A DNA stretch of 64,000 bases from Thermaerobacter sp. FW80 (GTDB lineage Bacteria > Bacillota > Sulfobacillia > Thermaerobacterales > Thermaerobacteraceae), in contig NZ_CP037895.1 of assembly GCF_004634385.1 (NCBI RefSeq), positions 1,773,245-1,837,244 of the forward strand, written 5' to 3'. Each line of letters starts with the position of its first letter. The first letter of the stretch is position 1. Under the pieces are notes generated by a model, which saw only the letters and a program-made list of their open reading frames with translations, was not told the origin of the DNA and did not search any database. Both the position numbers and the translations under genes were made by a program. Positions 51,133 through 58,884 of this stretch are shown here, piece after piece.

Positions 51133-51160
51133 GACCTCCTGGGGTAGGACCTCCTGGGGT
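51116..51160 (+). repeat. Three 15-bp tandem repeats spanning the stop codon of the LuxR-type gene
   Basis: The unit AGGACCTsCTGGGGT occurs three times in a row (51116, 51131 and 51146). Each copy junction forms an in-frame TAG, so the frame reads DLLG-stop three times. Confidence 0.85.
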
Positions 51161-51217
51161 AGAGCGCCCCCGCCAGCCCCATCACCATTTAATTCTAAGA
51201 AAGGCGATTTGTCCCTC

Positions 51218-51247
51218 TTGACGCCCCGGCTCCGTCCTCCCTACAAT
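51218..51247 (+). promoter_or_regulatory. Promoter of the mutagenesis cassette
   Basis: TTGACG (51218-51223) and TACAAT (51242-51247) are 18 bp apart. An AT-rich stretch (51186-51203, CATTTAATTCTAAG) immediately upstream could be an UP element. The expected transcription start, about 51254, is just before ATG 51257 and the LexA box. Confidence 0.8.
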
Positions 51248-51256
51248 GGGCTCACC

Positions 51257-53017
51257 ATGGGGAACACATGTTCGATGTCGAGGCCGCCCCTGGCCTTCGT
51301 GCGGCTCGAGGGGGCATGGGTGACGGCGGCCGGCGTGGGGGATCGGCCGGCGGTGGTGGCCGCCGGGCCGGTGGTGGTCGACGTGGCGCCGCTCGCCCGG
51401 GCCGAGGGCGTGCGTCCCGGCATGCGGGTGCGGACCGCGCGGCGACTGCTCCCCGGCCTCGTGGTGGTGCCGCGGGATGCCATCGACCCCCTGGCGGCCC
51501 TGGAGCCCCTTTACGAGGCGCTGCTGGGCGTCTCCCCGCGGGTCGAGCCGGTGGTCGATCGCCTGGCGGCCCTCTGTGAGCTGGATGCCTCGACGACCGT
51601 CGAGGAGGTGGTCGCCGTCCTCCAGGCGGCGGGCCTGGGGCGACGGGGACACCGGCTGGTCCTGGGGATCGGCCACGGCCGGCTGGTGGCGCGCCTGGCG
51701 GCGCGGGTGGCGGCACGGTCCCGAGCCGCCATCGCCGGCGAGGAGGCCCTGGGTGGAGATCCGGGACCGCCGGCTCGCCGGGCGGTGGGCCGGCGGGGTC
51801 GAGGCCCGCAGCGGCACGAAGCGGCCGGGGGCGCCGCCTCGGCAGGCGGCCGGGCCGCTGCGCAGCGGAGCAGCGGGGTCGCCGGACCGGCCGGCGGTGC
51901 CGGTCCGGCCTCCCGAGGCGTCGCGCCGGCCGGGATGCGTGCCGGACCGGCCCATGAGAGCGGGACCGCCGCCCCGAGGGTCGCCATGCCGGCAGCCGAC
52001 GCCGGCGGATCCCCGGGGGTGGCGAGCTGCCGGGTTCCTCCCGGCCAGGAGGCGGCCTTCCTGGCCCCCATGCCCGTGACCGTCCTGGAGGAGGAGGTGC
52101 CGCCGGCGGCGCGCCGCCGGTTGCAACGCCTCGGCCTCATGACCCTGGGCGACGTGGCTGCGGCGCCCCAGCAGGTGGTGTCCCGGGCCGTGGGCGACCT
52201 GGCCCCCCTCCTGCAAGCCTGGTGCCGCGGCGACGACCGCCGGCCCGTGGTGCCGGGCTTCCCGCCGCCGGGCGTCACCGCCGCCCTCGCCGCGCCCCCG
52301 GAGCTCCCGGAAGATCGCCGGACCGGCTGGTGGCCGGGGCGCCTGCCGCACCTGGCCCGGGAAGTGGCGTCCCGCCTGGCGGCCGCCGGCCGAGGGGGAC
52401 GGCTCGTGGTCCTGCAGGGGGAGCGGGCCCGGGTCCGCCGCTACCTGCCCCAGGCCGTGGCCGACGGCGACGCGCTGGCTCGCACCGCCCTGGACCTGTA
52501 CCGCCGCCTGCTGGGGGACGAACCGGCCCCGGCGCGGCTGGCGCTGACGGTGACCGCCCTGGAGCCGGTCGCCCGCCAGCTCGCCCTGGGCGACCCGGCG
52601 GCCCTGGCCACCCAAGACCGCGCAACCCCTGCCATGGGAGGGCGGCCGCCGGCCGGGGAGCCAACGCAGCCGACGCGAGGGCACCGCGTCCGACAGGGGC
52701 GGGAGCCGGTCCCCGCCGCTCCCGGGGAGCGGACACCGGCGGCGCGGGCCCCGGCGGGTCGGGGCCCGGCAGAGCCGGCGTCGGCGGGTCGGGGCCCGGC
52801 AGAGCCGGCGTCGGCGGGCCGGGGGGCGGCAGGGCCGGCCCTGTCGGTGCCGGCCTTGCCGGTGCTGGTGGACGAGCTGGCCCGCCGCTACCCGGGGCGG
52901 GTCTTCTGGGGCCGCGAACGTCCCGCGACGCGGCGGGAGCGCCAGCTCGCCTACTGGGATCCCTGGCGCGGGGCGCCCGAAGGGCTGGGGCCTCGAGCCG
53001 ACGGGCTGGGGCCTTGA
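51257..53017 (+). CDS. imuB: ImuB-like Y-family polymerase homologue (probably catalytically inactive)
   Basis: The protein (586 residues from ATG 51257) has a Y-family palm/finger region (about 10-160) and a little-finger-like domain around residues 280-440. The catalytic carboxylates are absent: the first motif reads AFVRLEGAWVTAA instead of DMDxFFAxVE, and the SxDE motif is replaced by VVDRLAAL. This is the state of ImuB, an adaptor for DnaE2 in SOS mutagenesis. A 115-residue low-complexity insert (about 150-265) and 30-bp repeats near the 3' end are present. ATG 51257 would give an almost leaderless mRNA; ATG 51275 is the alternative. A DUF6504 gene and dnaE2 follow. Confidence 0.82.
   Translation: MGNTCSMSRPPLAFVRLEGAWVTAAGVGDRPAVVAAGPVVVDVAPLARAEGVRPGMRVRTARRLLPGLVVVPRDAIDPLAALEPLYEALLGVSPRVEPVVDRLAALCELDASTTVEEVVAVLQAAGLGRRGHRLVLGIGHGRLVARLAARVAARSRAAIAGEEALGGDPGPPARRAVGRRGRGPQRHEAAGGAASAGGRAAAQRSSGVAGPAGGAGPASRGVAPAGMRAGPAHESGTAAPRVAMPAADAGGSPGVASCRVPPGQEAAFLAPMPVTVLEEEVPPAARRRLQRLGLMTLGDVAAAPQQVVSRAVGDLAPLLQAWCRGDDRRPVVPGFPPPGVTAALAAPPELPEDRRTGWWPGRLPHLAREVASRLAAAGRGGRLVVLQGERARVRRYLPQAVADGDALARTALDLYRRLLGDEPAPARLALTVTALEPVARQLALGDPAALATQDRATPAMGGRPPAGEPTQPTRGHRVRQGREPVPAAPGERTPAARAPAGRGPAEPASAGRGPAEPASAGRGAAGPALSVPALPVLVDELARRYPGRVFWGRERPATRRERQLAYWDPWRGAPEGLGPRADGLGP
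51262..51273. promoter_or_regulatory. LexA (Bacillus-type) SOS box
   Basis: GAACACATGTTC is a perfect palindromic LexA operator (GAAC-N4-GTTC) lying across the predicted transcription start and the first codons of the imuB-like gene. Confidence 0.92.
52754..52830 (+). repeat. 30-bp in-frame tandem repeat in the imuB-like gene
   Basis: Two full units beginning GCGGGTCGGGGCCCGGCAGA (52754 and 52784) and a partial third encode AGRGPAEPAS repeats. Confidence 0.8.
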
Positions 53018-53160
53018 CCCGGCGGGCTGGGGCCTCGAGCCGGCGGGCCGACCTGGCGCCGGCGGGTGCCGCCGGCGCCGGTTGGCGGGCCCGTCGGCCC
53101 CGCCCCCGCGTCGCCCACCGGTTTCCGTCGGCCCCGCCCCCGCGTCGCCCACCGGTTCCC
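52982..53160 (+). repeat. 21-bp x3 and 34-bp x2 tandem repeats at and after the imuB stop
   Basis: Three 21-bp units beginning GGGCTGGGGCCT (52982, 53003 and 53024) span the stop codon, which arose from a base change in the second unit (TTGACCC). They are followed by two 34-bp units beginning GTCGGCCCCGCCCCCGCG (53093 and 53127). Confidence 0.85.
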
Positions 53161-53191
53161 TTGGGCCGCCTGCGGCGGGAGGCGCAGAGGC

Positions 53192-53434
53192 ATGGCGCTG
53201 ATCGGCAAGCCGGTTCCGGTGGAGACCGACGAACGCGGCCGCCCGCGCCAGTTCTTCTGGCGCCGCTGGCATCGCGTGCGCTGCGTGCTCGACGAGTGGC
53301 GGGAGGCGGGGGCGTGGTGGGAGGGGGAGGGGGAGCGCTGGGTGGTGCGGTTGCTGACGGAGGAGGGCGGGGTGTTCGAGCTGGAGCGGGCGGCGGGCAG
53401 CGCCCGCTGGGTGCTCTACAAGGTCTACGACTAG
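53192..53434 (+). CDS. DUF6504 family protein of the ImuB-DnaE2 cassette
   Basis: The 80-residue protein (PVPVETDERGRPRQFFWRRW, VVRLLTEEGGVFELERAAGS, WVLYKVYD) is the small conserved protein often encoded between an ImuB-type polymerase homologue and DnaE2. The function is unknown; the compact Trp/Arg-rich beta-type sequence suggests a nucleic-acid or protein-binding module. GGGAGG precedes the ATG by about 11 bases. Its position strengthens the identification of both neighbours. Confidence 0.78.
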   Translation: MALIGKPVPVETDERGRPRQFFWRRWHRVRCVLDEWREAGAWWEGEGERWVVRLLTEEGGVFELERAAGSARWVLYKVYD

Positions 53435-53543
53435 GCACGGGCGGCGAGGGACGGAGCCATGGTCCATGGTCGGACCGGGCGACGGTCCACCCCGGGCTTC
53501 CGCGGGAGGGCCCCGACCCAGCCTGGCGGAGGAGCGGTGCGCG

Positions 53544-56500
53544 ATGTTCGTCCACCTCCACTGCCATTCCGCCTACTCCTTCCTGGACGGCGCCAGCCCC
53601 GTCCAGGCGCTGGTGGAGCGGGCCGCCGACCTGGGCATGCCGGCCCTGGCCCTGACGGACCACGACAACGTGGCGGGCGCCGTCGAGTTCGACCGGGCCG
53701 CTCGCGCGGCGGGGATCAAGCCCATCCAGGGGGTCGAGCTCACCCTGCTCCTGGACGGGGACGAACCGGCCGCCGGCTCCGCGGCCGAGGCCGCCGGGGC
53801 TTCGCCGGCGCCGGGACCCGGCGGGGCGTCGGCCACCGCCCACCTGATCCTGCTGGCCACCGGGCCGGCGGGATATGCCCGCCTGTGCCGGTTGCTGACC
53901 CGTGCCCACCTGGAGCAGCCCCGCGGGCGGCCGGCCTTGCCCTGGTCCGCGCTGCTCGCAGAGGTGGCGCCGGACGGCGAGCCCCTCCCCGACCACGGGC
54001 TGATCGCCCTCTCCGGCTGTCGTCGAGGGCCCGTGCTGCAGGCCCTGCTTCAAGGCGACCGCCGGCTTGCCCTCCGGCGGGCGCGGCAGCTGCGGGACGC
54101 CTTCGGGCGGGATCACTTCTACGTCGAGCTGCAGGGCGGGTGGCTGCCCGGCAACCGCGCCCTCAACCGCACGCTGGCGGACCTGGCGGAACACCTGGGG
54201 GTCGGTGTGGTGGCGACCAACGACGTCCACTACGCCACCCGCGACCGCTTCGCCGTCCACGACCTCCTGACCTGCGTGCGCCTGGGCATCCCGGTGGACG
54301 AGCCCCATCCCCAGCGGCACCTGAACGCCCACAACGACCTCAAGGCGCCCCGGGCCATGGCGCGGATGTTCGCCGACCACCCCCGGGCCCTCGAGGCCAC
54401 CCTGGCCATCGCCGAGCGCTGCCGGCCCGTGCTGCCGGAGGGCGCCGTGCCCCGGCCGGCCTATCCCCTGCCGCCGGGGGTGAGCGCCGCGGCCTATTTG
54501 CGGGAGCAGGTGGAGCGAGGCGCCCTGTGGCGCTACGGCCGCATCACCCCCCGCATCCGGCAGCGGCTCGAGCACGAGCTGGCCATCATCGAGAAGCTCG
54601 AGCTGGCCGACTACTTCCTCTTGGTCTGGGACGTGGCGCGCTACGCCCGCCAGCGGGGCATCCGCTGCGCCGGTCGCGGATCGGCGGCCGACTCGGCGGT
54701 GGCCTACTGCCTGGGCATCACCGACGTGGACGCCATCGAGCGGGGGCTGCTCTTCGAGCGCTTCCTCAGCCTGGAGCGGGCGGAGCAGCCGGACATCGAC
54801 CTGGACCTGGACGCCCGCTACCGCGATCAGGTGGCCGACTACGTCGAGCGGCGCTACGGCCCGGCGCATGTGGCCACGGTGTGCACCTACCAGACCTACC
54901 ACGCCCGCGGCGCCCTGCGGGACTTCGGCAAGGCCCTGGGCTTCCCGCCGGAGGTCATCGACCGCATCGCCAAGCGGGTGCCGTACTACCTGTCCCGGCA
55001 CCTGGGCCGGGCGCTTCAGGAGGTGCCGGAGCTGCGGGACCTCGACCTGCCCCGCGAGCGGTTCCGCCGGCTGGTGGCCCTGTGCGAGGCCGCGGCGGGG
55101 CTGCCGCGGCACATGGGCACCCACCTGGGCGGCCTGGTGATCAGCCGCCGGCCGTTGGTCGAGCTGTCGCCGCTGCAGCGGGCGGCCAAGGGGTGCCGGA
55201 TCCTCCAGTTCGACAAGCGGGGCGTGGAGGAGCTGGGGCTGGTCAAGTTGGACCTCCTGCCGCTGCGCACCCTGGGGGCGGTGGAGGAGGCGGTCCGGGT
55301 CATCCGCCGCCGCGACCCCGGCTTCGACTACGACCACATCCCCCTGGACGACCGGGCCACCTATGCGCTGCTGGGCAGCGGCGAGACCGTCGGGGCCTTC
55401 CAGCTGGAATCGCCTGCCCAGCGCGCCCTGCAGCCGCGGCTCAAGCCCGAGAACCTGGAAGACGTGGTGGCCAGCGTGGCCCTCATCCGGCCGGGGCCCA
55501 TCAAGGGCGACATGGTGGAGCCCTTCCTGGCCCGGCGACGGGGCCGGGAGCCCGTCACCTACCTGCACCCGAAGCTGGAGCCCATCCTGCGCAAGACCTG
55601 GGGCGTGGTCCTCTTCCAGGAGCAGGTGATCGAGATCGCCACCGCCATCGCCGGTTTCACCCCGGGGGAGGCCGACCGCCTGCGCCGGGTGATGACCCAC
55701 GCCCGTTCCTCCGAGGAGATGGAGGACATCGGCCGGCACTTCTTGCACCGGGCCCGGCAGCAGGGCGTCGACGAGGCGGTGGCCCAGGCGATCTTCCGCA
55801 TGATCCAGGGCTACGCCAGCTACGGCTTCTGCGAGGCCCACGCCGCGGCCTTCGGCGTCACCGCCTACAAGACGGCCTATCTCCTGGCCCACTACCCGGC
55901 GGAGTGGTATGCCGCCCTGCTCAGCCTCCAGCCCATGGGCTACTACCCGCCCAACACCCTGTGCGTCGAGGCGGCGCGGCGGGGCATCCGCATCCTCCCC
56001 CTGGACGTCAACGCCAGCCAGGTGGGCTTCACCGCCACCCCCGGCGCCATCCGCATCGGCCTGCGGGCCGTCAAGGGGTTGGGGGACGAACCGGCCGCCG
56101 CCATCGTGGCGGAGCGGGAGCGGGGCGGTCCCTTCCGCCACTTCATGGACTTCCTGCTGCGGATGGCAGGGAGCAGCGCGGGCGGCGGAGACTGGGACGG
56201 GGCAGCGGAGACGACATCCGGCGAAGCGGCGGGCGGGCCGGCGGGCGGAGGGCCGGGCGCCGAGCCGGAGGGGGAGCCGGGCGCACCGAGGGGGGCGCTT
56301 GTCGCGCAGGCCGGCGGAAGGACGGGCCGGCCCGACGGCAGGGGGCACCGGCGGGGGAGGGGGTCGCCCCGCGGGCCGGTCCTCGACCGGGACCAGGTGG
56401 CCGCCTTGATCCGGGCCGGGGCGTTCGACAGCCTGCACCCCAACCGCCGCGCCCTGTTGTGGGGACTCGACGAAGCCCTGGCGGCCGCCCGCAGCGCCGC

Positions 56501-57143
56501 CGGCGACGGCGCGCTGGCCCGGGCCCTGGCCGCGAGCTGGTCGCCGCCCGTGGTGGCGGACTTCCCCGAGCTGGAGAAGTGGGCCATGGAGCGGGAGGTG
56601 CTGGGGATCGACGTCCACCGCCGCCACCTGCTGGCCATGCTGCGGGAGGTGCTGGACGCCCAGGGGTATCGGGCGGCCGCGGCCATCCGCCACCTGCCGG
56701 CGGGCGCGCCCGTGCGGGCGGCGGGGATCCCCGTCCGGCCCCATCGCCCCCCGACCCGCAGCGGCCGGGTCATCGTGTTCCTCAGCCTGGAGGACGAGAC
56801 CGGCCTGGTGGACGTGACCGTCTTCGAGGCGGTATACCAGCGTTACGGGCGGTGGATCTTTACCGACCCGCCGGTGCCCCTGGCCGTCGAGGGGGTCTTG
56901 CAGGACCGGGACGGCGCCCGGGCCGTGCTGGCCCACCGCGTGATCCCCCTGGCGGCGGCGCTTCGCCTTCAACTGGGGCCTCGCCCTGGTGAAGGAGCGC
57001 CTGGAAGCCCGTGCCCGGGGCGAGGACGTAACGGTTCGTTGGTAGAGGCCTGTAGAGGCCTCCAGAGAGGGCTTTGTTGTGGACGCGACCGTAGGCATCG
57101 CCGCCTGCCAAACGCCCGTCTACGGGCCAAATCGGGACCTTAG
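53544..57143 (+). CDS. dnaE2: Error-prone DNA polymerase III alpha subunit (DnaE2), 3' end altered
   Basis: The 1199-residue protein has an N-terminal PHP domain (VHLHCHSAYSFLDGASP, ALTDHDNV), palm motifs with catalytic aspartates (QPDIDLDLDARYRD, about residues 416-429, and VKLDLLPLRTL), a GxH helix-hairpin-helix region and a C-terminal OB fold (GRVIVFLSLEDETGLVDVTV). It performs translesion synthesis in the SOS response with ImuB. A low-complexity insert lies at 56165-56385. ATG 53544 (GGAGGAGCGG upstream) begins at the PHP domain. After VLAHRVIPL the frame runs into a TnpB remnant and about 60 unrelated residues follow, so the natural end has been replaced. Confidence 0.9.
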   Translation: MFVHLHCHSAYSFLDGASPVQALVERAADLGMPALALTDHDNVAGAVEFDRAARAAGIKPIQGVELTLLLDGDEPAAGSAAEAAGASPAPGPGGASATAHLILLATGPAGYARLCRLLTRAHLEQPRGRPALPWSALLAEVAPDGEPLPDHGLIALSGCRRGPVLQALLQGDRRLALRRARQLRDAFGRDHFYVELQGGWLPGNRALNRTLADLAEHLGVGVVATNDVHYATRDRFAVHDLLTCVRLGIPVDEPHPQRHLNAHNDLKAPRAMARMFADHPRALEATLAIAERCRPVLPEGAVPRPAYPLPPGVSAAAYLREQVERGALWRYGRITPRIRQRLEHELAIIEKLELADYFLLVWDVARYARQRGIRCAGRGSAADSAVAYCLGITDVDAIERGLLFERFLSLERAEQPDIDLDLDARYRDQVADYVERRYGPAHVATVCTYQTYHARGALRDFGKALGFPPEVIDRIAKRVPYYLSRHLGRALQEVPELRDLDLPRERFRRLVALCEAAAGLPRHMGTHLGGLVISRRPLVELSPLQRAAKGCRILQFDKRGVEELGLVKLDLLPLRTLGAVEEAVRVIRRRDPGFDYDHIPLDDRATYALLGSGETVGAFQLESPAQRALQPRLKPENLEDVVASVALIRPGPIKGDMVEPFLARRRGREPVTYLHPKLEPILRKTWGVVLFQEQVIEIATAIAGFTPGEADRLRRVMTHARSSEEMEDIGRHFLHRARQQGVDEAVAQAIFRMIQGYASYGFCEAHAAAFGVTAYKTAYLLAHYPAEWYAALLSLQPMGYYPPNTLCVEAARRGIRILPLDVNASQVGFTATPGAIRIGLRAVKGLGDEPAAAIVAERERGGPFRHFMDFLLRMAGSSAGGGDWDGAAETTSGEAAGGPAGGGPGAEPEGEPGAPRGALVAQAGGRTGRPDGRGHRRGRGSPRGPVLDRDQVAALIRAGAFDSLHPNRRALLWGLDEALAAARSAAGDGALARALAASWSPPVVADFPELEKWAMEREVLGIDVHRRHLLAMLREVLDAQGYRAAAAIRHLPAGAPVRAAGIPVRPHRPPTRSGRVIVFLSLEDETGLVDVTVFEAVYQRYGRWIFTDPPVPLAVEGVLQDRDGARAVLAHRVIPLAAALRLQLGPRPGEGAPGSPCPGRGRNGSLVEACRGLQRGLCCGRDRRHRRLPNARLRAKSGP
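56950..57045 (+). pseudogene. Remnant of a TnpB-type transposon gene fused to the 3' end of dnaE2
   Basis: In the frame shifted by one from dnaE2, the sequence reads RRRFAFNWGLALVKERLEAR followed by ARGEDVTVRW and a TAG at 57043. FxxNWxLAxVK is the N-terminal signature of TnpB proteins of IS200/IS605/IS607 elements. Only about 30 codons remain; no RuvC-like part follows. Confidence 0.65.
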
Positions 57144-57364
57144 AAGACCTGTGTCGCCTGCCGCTCCGGCTGTCCGTTTTTCGGAGGCTTGCAAGTGCGC
57201 GGCGAGCCCGCCGGTTCTGAGCGGTCCTGCGGAAAAAGCGAAGACCCTCGGGAAAGGACGGCCGCCGGAAGGCGGGTTGCAGCGGTCGCCGGCGCACGGT
57301 GCAGAGCCCTTTGTCTTCCTAATTGCTTCCCATGGCATCCTATGTGCAGGAGAAGGGAAGCGGG

Positions 57365-58063
57365 ATGAAGCCGGCCCGAGCCGTCGCCTATGTCCGGGTC
57401 TCCACCGCCGAGCAGACCAGCGAGGGCGTGTCGCTGGATGGGCAGGAGGAGCGCCTGCGGGCCTACTTCACCCTGCAGGGCCTGGAGCTCGTGGAGCAGA
57501 TCCGGGAGGCGGGCGTGTCGGCCTCCAAGCCGCTCGCAGAGCGGCCCGGCGGGAAGCGGCTGCTGGAACTGGTGGGCGGCCGGTGGGTGCAGCACCTCGT
57601 GGCGCTGAAGCGGGACCGCCTGTTTCGCGATGCCGAGGACGCCCTGCGCCAGACCAAGGCCTGGGACCGGGCCGGCGTGGCGTTGCATCGGGTAGACGTG
57701 GGCGGCCAGGCCGTCAACACCGCCACCGCCATGGGCCGGTTCTTCTTAAGCATGACGGCCGCCTTTGCGGAACTCAAGCGTAGCCTGATCGCCGAGCGGA
57801 CGCAGGCGACCCTCTCGCGCAAGAAGGCTGACCGCAAGGCCTACGCCCCGACCCCTTACGGCTTCGACCGCGACGACGAGGTGCTGGTCGAAAACCCCGC
57901 CGAACAGCGGGTGCTCATGATGGTGCGGACGTGGTGCGCGCAAGGGTGGAGCCTGCGCCGCATCGCCGAGGAGCTGAACCGGCGCCGCATTCCCGCGAAG
58001 AAGGGCAGGCGGTGGCACGCGTCCACCGTCCGCTACACCCCGAAGAACGACCTGTATGGGTAG
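57365..58063 (+). CDS. Serine recombinase/resolvase family protein, short
   Basis: The 232-residue protein starts with AVAYVRVSTAEQTSEGVSLD, with the nucleophilic Ser at about residue 11, and has LVALKRDRLFRDAEDALRQT and LKRSLIAERTQATLSRKKAD, as in resolvase catalytic domains. A shortened recombinase domain follows (YGFDRDDEVLVENPAEQRVL, RWHASTVRYTPKNDLYG). It ends where larger members continue (normally KNPLYxG), so it may be truncated or a compact class. AAGGGAAG upstream favours ATG 57365 over ATG 57332. It probably mobilised this island. Confidence 0.82.
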   Translation: MKPARAVAYVRVSTAEQTSEGVSLDGQEERLRAYFTLQGLELVEQIREAGVSASKPLAERPGGKRLLELVGGRWVQHLVALKRDRLFRDAEDALRQTKAWDRAGVALHRVDVGGQAVNTATAMGRFFLSMTAAFAELKRSLIAERTQATLSRKKADRKAYAPTPYGFDRDDEVLVENPAEQRVLMMVRTWCAQGWSLRRIAEELNRRRIPAKKGRRWHASTVRYTPKNDLYG

Positions 58064-58075
58064 GAGGTGGCCTAA

Positions 58076-58405
58076 GTGGAGCGACTGCTGACGCCGGAGG
58101 AAGTGGCCGACATCCTGCGCGTCACCCGGCGGACGGTGTACGAGTGGCTGCGCACCGGCCGGCTCCGGGGCCTGAAGGCTGGGCCCTTCTGGCGGATTCG
58201 CCCGGAGGACCTGGACCGCTTCCTGGCCGGCGAGCAGGACGCCCCGGCCTGGCGTCCGGGCGGCGTGGACCACGACGAGGACGACGAGCCCACGGCCGAG
58301 GAGCTGGAGGAATCCCGGCGCGCATGGCTCGAATACCTGGCGGGTCGGGACCCTGGCCGGTCGCTGGACGAGCTGCGCCGCGAACTCGAGGCGAGCCGTG
58401 AGTGA
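58076..58405 (+). CDS. Excisionase-type helix-turn-helix protein, probable antitoxin
   Basis: The 109-residue protein has an N-terminal MerR/excisionase-like DNA-binding domain (LTPEEVADILRVTRRTVYEW, LRTGRLRGLKAGPFWRIRPE) and an acidic helical C-terminus (DDEPTAEELEESRRAWLEYL). The GTG start at 58076 has GGAGGTGG nine bases upstream. It overlaps the RelE-like gene by eight bases, which is the usual antitoxin-toxin order. The acidic tail would neutralise the basic toxin (inference from family). An alternative role as excisionase for the adjacent recombinase is possible. Confidence 0.78.
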   Translation: MERLLTPEEVADILRVTRRTVYEWLRTGRLRGLKAGPFWRIRPEDLDRFLAGEQDAPAWRPGGVDHDEDDEPTAEELEESRRAWLEYLAGRDPGRSLDELRRELEASRE

Positions 58406-58658
58406 GTGGCGCGTCATCCTCCTGCGCCCCGCCGAGCGCTATCTGAAGCGCCTGCCACGGCCCGAGCAGGAGCGCATCCTGCGAGCGCTGGAGCGGCTGC
58501 AGGAGAACCCCGAACAGGCTCGCCCCGAGCCGCTGGCCGGTCGCCCGGAGTGGAAGCTGCGCGTGGGCGGGCGCCGCATCCTGTTCATCCCCGACCGGGA
58601 GCGCAAGCTGTTCATCGTGACGACCATCGGCCCGCGCGGCGACGTCTACAAGCGCTAG
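58398..58658 (+). CDS. RelE/ParE superfamily toxin
   Basis: The 86-residue basic protein has the RelE fold pattern: WRVILLRPAERYLKRLPRPE, LQENPEQARPEPLAG, EWKLRVGGRRILFIPDRERK, LFIVTTIGPRGDVYKR. RelE-type toxins cut mRNA in the ribosome, ParE types poison gyrase; sequence alone does not decide. The GTG start lies inside the antitoxin gene. It is the last gene before the CRISPR array. Confidence 0.85.
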   Translation: MSEWRVILLRPAERYLKRLPRPEQERILRALERLQENPEQARPEPLAGRPEWKLRVGGRRILFIPDRERKLFIVTTIGPRGDVYKR

Positions 58659-58884
58659 GTGGGCCGCTGCGGCTTAGGTTGCCCAACGAGAGGAATTCCC
58701 AGCCAACGCTCTCCAGTGGGGGTGTTCATGCTCCTTTTGTTTCACTCATCCTGTTGCCGGTCGCCCGCACTGCGAAGTAGTTGCGGAGATCCTCGATGAC
58801 GCGGTGCATCGGCGTGAAGCAGACGCCAAATCCCGGGTCGAGGGCGGCTAAGCCGAGCGACTCTCCGCCTGCTGACTGATGATC
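58659..58884. other. Left flank of the CRISPR array, with a possible gene remnant on the minus strand
   Basis: On the minus strand the frame 58726-58884 reads DPGFGVCFTPMHRVIEDLRN and YFAVRATGNRM before a stop. This is more protein-like than the neighbouring shadows, but it is cut by the first repeat. It may be the end of a gene interrupted by the array. No AT-rich leader was recognised. Confidence 0.35.
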
